From Lysobacterales bacterium (GTDB lineage: Bacteria; Pseudomonadota; Gammaproteobacteria; Xanthomonadales; Wenzhouxiangellaceae): a stretch of DNA of 64,000 nt. The stretch is taken from NCBI GenBank assembly GCA_002722315.1, contig PBLG01000001.1, positions 1 through 64,000 on the forward strand, in the 5' to 3' direction. The position numbers and the translations under genes were made by a program. Under the pieces are notes generated by a model. The model did no database searches, was not told the DNA's origin, and saw only the letters and a list, made by a program, of their open reading frames with translations. The number at the start of each line of letters is the position of its first letter. Position 1 is the stretch's first letter. This document shows positions 57,026 through 64,000 of the stretch, in pieces.

Positions 57026-60000
57026 CTACTCGAATCCATCGAGGAAGATCAGGTCGGCAAAGTCCTCGAATGCACCCACGTCGCAAGGCGTCCCGGAGGG
57101 CGCCGGGCGCGGCTGACCGCGCTGGTCCTGCGTCAGCGGCACCCCCAGAGCGTCGGCGCAACCTGCCGGGTTGCCGGCTTCTATGGCCGGACTGCCCGGC
57201 AGCAGCGCGCGCGTGGGCGTCGGACCGCCGTTGTCGGCCAGCGGACCTAAAAGCGGGTTGATGGGGTTTCCCGAATCGCCGACCTGGTCGCCGTCGACGG
57301 TGTCGACGAAGCCCGAGCAGAACGAGCCGGGAATCCCGACGATGTTGTGCCCGCCCGTGGTGAAATTGCCGGAACAATCGGGCTCAACGCCGTTGTCGCT
57401 GTCGGTGTTGCCGGCGAGGATGGTGTTGCGCAGGGACGCATCGGCCGCCGGGATGCCGCTGGACAGTCCGCCACCTGCGCGCGCACTGTTGCCGGCGATC
57501 GTTGACGACGCAATCGACAGCGTGGCGCCGGCGTTGACGACGAGTCCGCCGCCGAAGCTTCCAGACTCGTTGCCGCTGAACGTGGAATTCGTCACCAGGA
57601 GGTCGCTTCCGCTCACCGACACGCCGCCCCCGCCGGCGTCGGCGCTGTTGCCGTCGAAGGTCGAGTCGACGATATCCACGACGGTGCCGGATCCGGAGAG
57701 CCTCAGCGCGCCGCCGCTTCCCGATGTCGCTTCGTTCTGGCTGAAGCGCGAACGACTGATCAGGATCGACAGATTGGGGTTGTTACCGAATATCGCGCCC
57801 CCGCCGGCGGCTTCGCTGGCGGTGTTTCGCTCGAAGACGCAGCGATCGATCGTAACGTCGCCGAGGACGAACAGAGCACCGGCGCCGTCGCTTGAGTTGT
57901 CGGCGAATCGGCACTCGGAAAAGATCGCCGGCGCGCCGACCTGGAAAGTGTTGTCGTTTCCGGTGGTCACGGCGTTGCGGACCGTGAGGCCGTGGAACGA
58001 TAAAGGCGCTGACGTGGCGAATACGCCGTCGGGCGAATTGGTCGCGTCCAGCGCAAGCACGTCGCGACCGGGGCCATGAATTGCAAGCGGTTCGCTCACG
58101 GTCTGGAATCGTCCGGTGACCAGGATCGAGCCCGTAACGTCGGCCGTGAACGTGATGACGTCTTCGGCCGGCGACGGACTGCCGGCGCTGCACTCGTTGG
58201 CCGACGATCCGGAAGGCGCGTTGAAGCGTGCCGAATTGATCGCCTCGCGCAGCGTGCACTCGCCGTCGTCGGCTACGGTGTCGGCGTTGCTGTTGACGAC
58301 GATCGCGTCATTGCTGAATACGGCTTCGACGAGGCGTGAAGCGTCCATCGTGACCTGGCAGCCGGCGTCGCCACTGCAGTCCCCGCCCCAGGCGAGGAAC
58401 GCGAAGCCCGTCTCGGCCTGCGGGCTCAGTGAGACGACCGTGCCGGGAACGAACGGCGCACTGCAGGTGCCGGGGCAATCGATGCCTGATGGAGTGCTGG
58501 TGACCCGACCCTCGCCGAATACCTCAACCAGCAGGAGTTCGCGGTTATCGGCAAACGATGCCTGAACCGAGCGCGCCTGGTCCATCGTGATTTGGCACGT
58601 GCCCGATCCGGTGCAGTCGCCGGTGAATTCGTTGAACGTGAAGCCGGGCTCCGCGCTCGGGGTCAATTCGACCAGCGTGCCGTCCTCGTATTCCTCGGAG
58701 CAGTCGCCGGGGCAGTCGATGCCGGCCGGATTGCTCTGCACCGAGCCACCCGGGGTCGTCGAAACCGAAAGTTCGAAGGTCGGGATCGGCACGACCTCGG
58801 CGGCACCGATGTCGCAGCGCGGCCCGCCGATCTCGTCACCGTCGGCCTCGCGCGTCTCGCCGCGCTGGTCGGTCACCAGTGCGACGCCGTCTGCGCGCAG
58901 GCATCCGCCCGGGTTGCCGAAATCCAGTGCGGGGCTGCTTGCCAGCGGGAGTCGGGTGCGGGTCGGCCCGCCGTTGTCGGCGATCGGTCCCAGCACCGGC
59001 GACAGCGGGCTCGCCAGGTTGCCGGTCTGGTCACCGGTTATCGCGCCGAAGGTGCAGTCGTTGACTGCGCCGATCAGGTTATAGCCGTCGCTGACCGGCT
59101 GATCAGCGCAGTCCGGACCAGTGCCGTCGGGCGCGATGTTCTCGGCGATGATCGTGTTGCGCAGCAGTATGTCCTGTGCCTGGCCGGCGATGCCGCCGCC
59201 ACGACCGCTGCCGCCGTTGCCGTTGGCGGTGTTGCCGGTGATCGTCGAGCTGGCGATGGTGGCGGTATTGGGCAGTGCGTTGACCATCCACAGCGCGCCC
59301 GCGTCGTCTCCGGCGGCGTTGCCGTGAAAGGTGCTGTTGGTGATCTGGACGTCCGATTCCGACAGGAATGCCGCCCCGCCGCTGCCCGCGGCTTCGTTGT
59401 TCTCGAAAGTCGAGCGCCGGATCCGGATGGCGTGGTTCGACGAAGCGCTGTGAATCGCCCCGCCGCTGCCCGAGCTGACATTGCCGCTGAATGTCGTGTC
59501 GACCACCGAAAGGCCGATGATCTCGCCCGGATCGGCGATGCCCGGCAGAAACAGGAAAATTGCGGCGCCGTTGCCGCCGGCATTGTCTATGAACTCGCTG
59601 TTAGTGATGTCCACGAGCGCCGGTCCGCTGGTCGCCGATACGCTCAGCGTGCCGCCGGCGGCGTTGGTCATCTGATTGTTGACAAAGCGACAGTCGTCGA
59701 TGGTGAGCGTGGTACCCCCGGCGTCGCCCTGGAAAACGATGGCGCCGCCGCCGTTCTGCGCCGTCGTGTCCCTGATCTCGCAGTCGCTGAGCGTCAGATC
59801 CGCCGGCGTGTTCATCCGGATCGCCGCATTGCCGGACCCGCCAGCTTCCTCCAGCGCCAACCCGCTGATGATCAGCTCCGCGCTAGACGCCAGAATGCCG
59901 GCCGTGCCGTTGCCGCTGATCGAAAGCGCCGCGCGACCCGGTCCGGTGATCACGAGCGGCTCGGTAACGTCCGGCAGCGGATTGCCGTCGATCTGAATGG

Positions 60001-60247
60001 TTACGGGTACCAGCAGCAGGCCGAACTCGATGAAGTCGAAGCCTGACGTGCCATTGACGCACTCGCCGGACGATGCGCCGGATGCGGTGTTCGTATTGGC
60101 CGCGATGATCGCTTCGCGCAGCGTGCAGACGCCGTCGTCGGCGACTGTATCGGTCACGTTGTTGACCGTGATGGTGGCGGCCTGAGCCCCGATGCAGCTG
60201 GCCAGTGCAATCGCGGCCGCTGCGAGGAGATGGATGCTGCGGTTCAT
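57026..60247 (-). CDS. Large secreted beta-helix protein with DGFE terminus
   Basis: 1073 aa from ATG 60247, overlapping the upstream gene stop by 4 bp; the longer track ORF is not supported. Signal peptide ends IGAQA. Two similar halves each begin with TVADDGxCTLREAI (CSLREP-like) and run into N/S-rich beta-helix rungs ([37 protein letters not shown]). Between them are two Cys-containing repeats ([25 protein letters not shown]..., [24 protein letters not shown]...). The C terminus is DLIFLDGFE. Probably an adhesin or polysaccharide-binding surface protein. Confidence 0.8.
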   Translation of the reverse strand: MNRSIHLLAAAAIALASCIGAQAATITVNNVTDTVADDGVCTLREAIIAANTNTASGASSGECVNGTSGFDFIEFGLLLVPVTIQIDGNPLPDVTEPLVITGPGRAALSISGNGTAGILASSAELIISGLALEEAGGSGNAAIRMNTPADLTLSDCEIRDTTAQNGGGAIVFQGDAGGTTLTIDDCRFVNNQMTNAAGGTLSVSATSGPALVDITNSEFIDNAGGNGAAIFLFLPGIADPGEIIGLSVVDTTFSGNVSSGSGGAIHSASSNHAIRIRRSTFENNEAAGSGGAAFLSESDVQITNSTFHGNAAGDDAGALWMVNALPNTATIASSTITGNTANGNGGSGRGGGIAGQAQDILLRNTIIAENIAPDGTGPDCADQPVSDGYNLIGAVNDCTFGAITGDQTGNLASPLSPVLGPIADNGGPTRTRLPLASSPALDFGNPGGCLRADGVALVTDQRGETREADGDEIGGPRCDIGAAEVVPIPTFELSVSTTPGGSVQSNPAGIDCPGDCSEEYEDGTLVELTPSAEPGFTFNEFTGDCTGSGTCQITMDQARSVQASFADNRELLLVEVFGEGRVTSTPSGIDCPGTCSAPFVPGTVVSLSPQAETGFAFLAWGGDCSGDAGCQVTMDASRLVEAVFSNDAIVVNSNADTVADDGECTLREAINSARFNAPSGSSANECSAGSPSPAEDVITFTADVTGSILVTGRFQTVSEPLAIHGPGRDVLALDATNSPDGVFATSAPLSFHGLTVRNAVTTGNDNTFQVGAPAIFSECRFADNSSDGAGALFVLGDVTIDRCVFERNTASEAAGGGAIFGNNPNLSILISRSRFSQNEATSGSGGALRLSGSGTVVDIVDSTFDGNSADAGGGGVSVSGSDLLVTNSTFSGNESGSFGGGLVVNAGATLSIASSTIAGNSARAGGGLSSGIPAADASLRNTILAGNTDSDNGVEPDCSGNFTTGGHNIVGIPGSFCSGFVDTVDGDQVGDSGNPINPLLGPLADNGGPTPTRALLPGSPAIEAGNPAGCADALGVPLTQDQRGQPRPAPSGTPCDVGAFEDFADLIFLDGFE

Positions 60248-61950
60248 GGCAGTTCTCCCATCCTGAGGTAGTAGTTGTCGCCGACCCAGAAGCCGTCCCA
60301 GGGCGGCGACTTCGGCGCCTCGTTCGGCGCGCCTTCCTTGGCGACCATGCTCAACTCGAACGCCTGGGCGACGCCCTCGGGTCTGAGCTCGTCGTCGGTG
60401 ATCGCGACCGTCACCGGCAGCCGCCACTGGATCGGCCGACCGAACATGTCCTTGGCCGCAACCTGCCACGGTCCGGTCACCGAAACGGCCAGCACGTCCT
60501 GCGGGCGCTTTTCGCTCTGGCCCCAGTCGCGGTCGTCGGCAAGGTATTGCTGCACCGAGCTGCTCAGCTGATCGGTGCTTCCGGGACCATCGAAACCGCT
60601 CATGTGGCCCGGCCAGGTCGCTGAAGCAATGCGCGCCATCTGTTCGTCGCGCTTGGCCTGCGCCAGTTGATCAACCTGGCTGCGCAGACGGTTCAGTCGC
60701 GGGTTGTTGGGATCGATGGATTGCCCTGTGCGGATCATCTCGGCGGCTTCTTCCAGTCGCTCTTGCTGAACCTTGGCCGAGTAATCGTCGATATCGGCCA
60801 GGCGCCCGGCAACATTGTCGGCGACCGTTTCGGCGCTGACTGCGCGGGTACCCCGCAGCTTGTCCAGAAACCCGAGCAAGGCCATGGCGTTATATGCAAC
60901 GCGAGAATTGGTCGACGACGCCTCGGCCCCGGCCGCGTCCAGCGCCTCCTCGATAGCCGCGCCCTGGCTGCCGTATTTCTGGCCGAACTCGAGCAGGGTC
61001 GGTCGAATCGCCTCGGCGGACGCTTCGGCGGCCTCGATGGCCGCCAGCGCCTCGTCGACGGCGCCGGGATTGTCGTAGTAGACGACGCTGCGACCGTGAA
61101 TCGAAGCGATCATGTCGCTGTGAGCTTGTTGCAGATCCAGGATGGCCTGGGCGTCTTCAGTGGCCGTGGCAGCCGTCGTCGCCGCATCGGCCCGGGCAGC
61201 GCCGGCTTTGGCTTCGGCACTGCCGATGGCGCTCGCCACCTCGGTGATCCGACCGCGGACGGTCGCGACTTCCTTCGAGTCGGCAACAGCGGGGTTCGCC
61301 GCGACGAATGCCTCCAGCCGTTCGGCGGATTCGGCCTGGTCGCGCTTTGCGCCTCTGAGGGCCAGCGCGGCCGCGTCTTCGCGATCTGCGTCGTGATAGG
61401 CGTCCAGGCTCGACTCGGCATTGTTCAGGGAAGTATCGATCTGTTGCAGTTCGAACTTCTGTCTCCGCGACAGCGCGGCGTCGGCCGCCGGGGCCGTCTG
61501 GCTCGGCGATTCGGAATTGCCGGTTGCTGAATGTTTCCGCGCTGCGGCGGGCGCCGCGCGCCGTTCACCCGAAGCCGGAGCGGTTGGCGAAGATGATGCG
61601 GCGTCGGCTCGCCCGATTGCGTCGGCCAGCTGATCGAGTCGAGTGCTTGCGGCCATGACGTCGGGATGCGAGACCAGTTCCCGATTTCGCGAAAGGAACT
61701 GATCCAGCCGATCGCGCGCCTGGTCCAGGTTGCGCTGGGCGCCCCGGCGCGCAAGTGCCGCTGCGTCGTCCCGGTCGGCCGACTCGATTCGCTCGAGATC
61801 CTTGGCGACGTTGTCCAGGCTGCGATGCACCTGGTCGATCTTGAATTGCTCGCTGGATCCCAGCGGCTCGTTGGCGTGAGCGGCCACCGCAAGAATCAGC
61901 GTCAGCAGGGCGCTCAGCATGATGATTTGATGTCGTGACGGAATGTTCAT
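60244..61950 (-). CDS. Exported coiled-coil protein with internal duplication
   Basis: 568 aa from ATG 61950 (the track ORF adds 51 unlikely residues). Signal peptide LSALLTLILAVAAHA. Two homologous helical units follow: residues about 35-120 (FKIDQVHRSLDNVAKDLERIESADRDDAAALARRGAQRNLDQARDRL) and 170-255 (FELQQIDTSLNNAESSLDAYHDADREDAAALALRGAKRDQAESAERL). A longer helical part and a beta-rich C-terminal domain (VLAVSVTGPWQVAAKDMFGRPIQWRLPVTVAI) complete it. First gene of the operon, 122 bp after a sigma-54 promoter match. Confidence 0.7.
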   Translation of the reverse strand: MNIPSRHQIIMLSALLTLILAVAAHANEPLGSSEQFKIDQVHRSLDNVAKDLERIESADRDDAAALARRGAQRNLDQARDRLDQFLSRNRELVSHPDVMAASTRLDQLADAIGRADAASSSPTAPASGERRAAPAAARKHSATGNSESPSQTAPAADAALSRRQKFELQQIDTSLNNAESSLDAYHDADREDAAALALRGAKRDQAESAERLEAFVAANPAVADSKEVATVRGRITEVASAIGSAEAKAGAARADAATTAATATEDAQAILDLQQAHSDMIASIHGRSVVYYDNPGAVDEALAAIEAAEASAEAIRPTLLEFGQKYGSQGAAIEEALDAAGAEASSTNSRVAYNAMALLGFLDKLRGTRAVSAETVADNVAGRLADIDDYSAKVQQERLEEAAEMIRTGQSIDPNNPRLNRLRSQVDQLAQAKRDEQMARIASATWPGHMSGFDGPGSTDQLSSSVQQYLADDRDWGQSEKRPQDVLAVSVTGPWQVAAKDMFGRPIQWRLPVTVAITDDELRPEGVAQAFELSMVAKEGAPNEAPKSPPWDGFWVGDNYYLRMGELP

Positions 61951-62071
61951 TGGCTGTAGTTCCCCATGAAGGTTTGTCGGGACGGTCCCTCGATCCCGCT
62001 TTGCGCGTTGCTGGCCGGCCTTCGCAGGTGCTGGCCCCGGAACGTGGCGGATCAGGATCCCAACGCTGACC

Positions 62072-62087
62072 TGCAAGCCGCGCGCCA
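62072..62087 (-). promoter_or_regulatory. Sigma-54 (-24/-12) promoter
   Basis: Minus strand TGGCGCGCGGCTTGCA matches TGGCACG-N4-TTGCW with a single difference, and the GG and GC pairs are separated by exactly 10 bases. Transcription would start about 110 bp before ATG 61950. Confidence 0.75.
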
Positions 62088-62138
62088 GCCCGATCTCAGC
62101 CAATGAAATCAGAGCGTTGCAAGGGTCGAGGCCGCTCG

Positions 62139-62158
62139 CTGTCTCAGGATGGAGACAG
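62139..62158. promoter_or_regulatory. Palindrome, possible activator site 1
   Basis: ctgtctc and gagacag form 7-bp arms around a 6-base centre, about 55-70 bp upstream of the sigma-54 -24 element. Confidence 0.4.
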
Positions 62159-62223
62159 GTCGAGCCGCACCGTCACAGCGGGGTTCGGGCTGCCGAAAGC
62201 GGCCGCGACGGTGTAATCGGGGA

Positions 62224-62240
62224 ATCGCCGGTCCGGCGAT
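62224..62240. promoter_or_regulatory. Palindrome, possible activator site 2
   Basis: atcgccgg-t-ccggcgat is a perfect 8-bp-arm palindrome about 140-150 bp upstream of the sigma-54 promoter, the usual distance for enhancer sites bound by Fis-type HTH domains. Confidence 0.5.
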
Positions 62241-62295
62241 CCGAAAGCGGTAAGGAGAGGCGTCTGCAGCGCCCGCTGCCGTGGTGGCCGAGCGC

Positions 62296-63949
62296 TCAGC
62301 GCCGGACCTTGAGATCCTTCATGCGGCGGTAGAGCGTAGCGCGACTGATGCCCAGCGCTCGGGCGGCGTGGGTAGCATTACCGTCGTGCTTGGCAAGCGC
62401 CTGTTCTATGGCCTGTCGCTGCGCCTCGGCGCTGACGTCCTGCAGATCCGCGGTGACTTTCTCGAGATTCGCGATTTCCGGTGACAGGTGCCGGCTTCCG
62501 AGCAGTTCCCGGTGCTCGACGAACAAGGCGGCCCGCTGCATTTCCTGCTCGAGCTCGCGAACGTTGCCGGGCCAATCGTGGGCGCACAGCGCATCCATGG
62601 CCGCATGGCTGATGCCGGCCGGCTGTCTGCCGGCATCGCGCGCGGCCCGGGCAAGGAAGTGTCCGGCCAGCTGGGGGATGTCTTCTGCCCGCTCGCGTAG
62701 TGGTGGAAGCCGCACTTTCCATCCGGCCAGTCGGTGTATGAGGTCGGGCCTGAGCGGGCCATTCTGGCCACTTCTGGCCGAGATTTCGCGGTTGGTGGCC
62801 GCCAGGATTCGTACATCGATCGCTCTGGCGTGGCGCGCTCCGACCGGCACGACCTCGCGCTCCTGCAATACCCGCAACAGCTTGGCCTGGCAGTCGTCCG
62901 GCATCTCGGTGATCTCGTCCAGCAGCAAGGTACCGCCGTCGGCCTGGAAGAAGCGGCCTTCGCGCGCGCTGACGCCCGTGGCCACGCCCGCCTCGATGCC
63001 GAAGAGTTCGGCCTCGAGCAGTTCGCGCGACAGCGCGGCGCAGTTGACGGCCACGAACGCGCCCTTGCGACCGCTGGCCGCATGCACGAAACGCGCGAGC
63101 AGTTCCTTGCCGGTGCCTGTTTCGCCCTGGATCAGGACGCTGAGCGCGCTCGGCGCGATCGTAGATTTCGAGCATGGCCCGGTTGACCGAAGCCGGCGCC
63201 GGGCGTTCGCTGACCGGCCGATGATGTTCAGGCGCATCCGGGGTCTTCCCGGGCGATTCGATCTGGCCGACCAGGTCAAGCAGGCTTGCGCACAACGCGA
63301 TCGACGGCGCGGCATTGACGCGCAATGGTCGCGGCCCGTAAGCGTGAATTTCGAAGCGCCCGGCCCGACGCCTGTCACTGAGCGCATTGGATTCGATTCT
63401 CCTGCCCGCCAATAACTGCCCGCCTTCGGCTGCCACACAGAATGCGAGGCCCTCGAAGCTGCGCGAAAGCGAGGCGTAGATTCGCGATCCCAACGACTGG
63501 ATATCCGGATTCGCACGCGCATGTTCGAGCAGTTCGGGAAACACCTCGAGTGCAAACCGGCTCGTGCCCTCGGCGACTAGCGTGGCCTGGTCGCGGGCCG
63601 GGTCATCCTGCGCCTGCTCGACCGGATCCTGCGGGAGCCGCAAAGCGGCGCGCGCGTCGGCCGCATCGAGGTAGCGCAATTCGGCTGCGACCATCCCGAA
63701 CTCGATGCCGGCCGTTTGCCTGATCTCGGTCGCGGACTGGACCAGGCGGCCGTCGACGCGCGTTCCGTTGCTCGAATCCAGGTCTTCGACGACAACCCGG
63801 TCGTCGCTGACTGTCAGCCGCGCGTGACGGCGGGACACGGTCGGGTGCTCGACCCGCAAGGCGCACCTGGCGCCGCTGCCGAGCACGCTGGACCGTGGTC
63901 CGAGCGTCAGACAGCGGCCCGAGTCGAGAAGTATCAGCTGCCACCGCAT
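62296..63949 (-). pseudogene. FHA-AAA+-Fis sigma-54 activator, apparent frameshift
   Basis: Read as one gene it encodes about 550 aa. The FHA domain (VEHPTVSRRHARLTVSDDRVVVEDLDSSNGTRVDG) binds phosphothreonine, so a Ser/Thr kinase may control it. A linker with a GAF-like region follows. The AAA+ domain has Walker A GETGTGKE and LLLDEITEMP, and a Fis HTH ends it (AIEQALAKHDGNATHAARALGISRATLYRRMKDL). The first part is in frame with ATG 63949 (to MLEIYDR); the AAA+ part continues in another frame (IAPSALSVLIQGE), so one shift lies near 63155-63166. The sigma-54-contacting GAFTGA is GVATGV here. It may be a sequencing error or a real lesion. It is the natural regulator of the operon behind the sigma-54 promoter. 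Confidence 0.8.
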
Positions 63950-64000
63950 GCCTCGAGTGTATCACTAGTGAGACAGTCCGGGCTTGCGGCCATCTGGCGT

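Larger units (their letters stand above)
61951..62295. other. 345-bp regulatory region of the surface operon
   Basis: No gene. It holds the sigma-54 promoter match at 62072-62087 and palindromes at 62140-62157 and 62224-62240, between the exported-protein operon (starts 61950) and the regulator gene (ends 62296). Confidence 0.6.

Noticed and set aside
58592-60046. 484-aa plus-strand ORF opposite the 1073-aa protein
   Set aside because: Antisense shadow; the opposite strand has a repetitive beta-helix.

Overview
The window looks like chromosomal DNA of a GC-rich, free-living gammaproteobacterium. The evidence is a complete atpIBEFHAGDC operon in gammaproteobacterial order, ttcA, several c-type multiheme cytochromes, an IPTL-CTERM protein, and repeated secreted proteins ending in a D-x-I-F-x-D-G-F-E motif. 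I associate that last feature with Wenzhouxiangella-like and related Xanthomonadales/Chromatiales bacteria, but the taxonomic guess is inference only. No rRNA, tRNA or CRISPR array was recognised.

Layout. 0-2.2 kb: an IS110-family (IS1111-like) element with a structured 3' non-coding stretch, flanked by two copies of a perfect 80-bp direct repeat and abutting the 3' end of a PDZ/retropepsin gene. 2.2-18 kb: mostly housekeeping and secreted functions (six-haem cytochrome, ChaC-like enzyme, Na+/solute symporter, beta-lactamase-fold hydrolase, beta-helix protein, two epimerases, an XRE regulator/membrane-protein pair with a visible promoter-operator, PsiE-like protein, cupin, C25 gingipain-like peptidase), then a DUF11/IPTL-CTERM surface protein at 18-19.4 kb.

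19.6-38.6 kb: a striking accessory block of four adjoining transcription units. They share a small set of envelope domains: TPR, FG-GAP/UnbV (CRTAC1-like) beta-propellers, two lipoprotein parvulin-type PPIases, an alkaline-phosphatase-superfamily hydrolase with TPRs, and a membrane pentahaem-TPR fusion. Shared domain vocabulary, 4-bp gene overlaps and divergent promoters suggest one envelope-located system of unknown function. This is the best candidate for an undescribed system.

38.7-44.2 kb: a MacAB/Lol-like ABC exporter (adaptor, ATPase, two permeases) and two VOC proteins. 44.2-51.9 kb: the F1Fo ATP synthase operon, with an extended -10 promoter, a terminator-like hairpin in its leader, a MITE-like palindromic insert between atpI and atpB, and related large palindromes between atpD and atpC and after atpC.

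52-64 kb: a DUF3465 lipoprotein, a bactofilin-like repeat lipoprotein, ttcA, and a five-gene operon of exported coiled-coil, beta-helix and fibre-like proteins. The operon sits behind a sequence with an excellent sigma-54 (-24/-12) promoter match and upstream palindromes. Next to it lies an FHA-AAA+-Fis enhancer-binding-protein gene that carries an apparent frameshift and an altered GAFTGA loop. Together these look like a sigma-54-controlled surface-structure locus.
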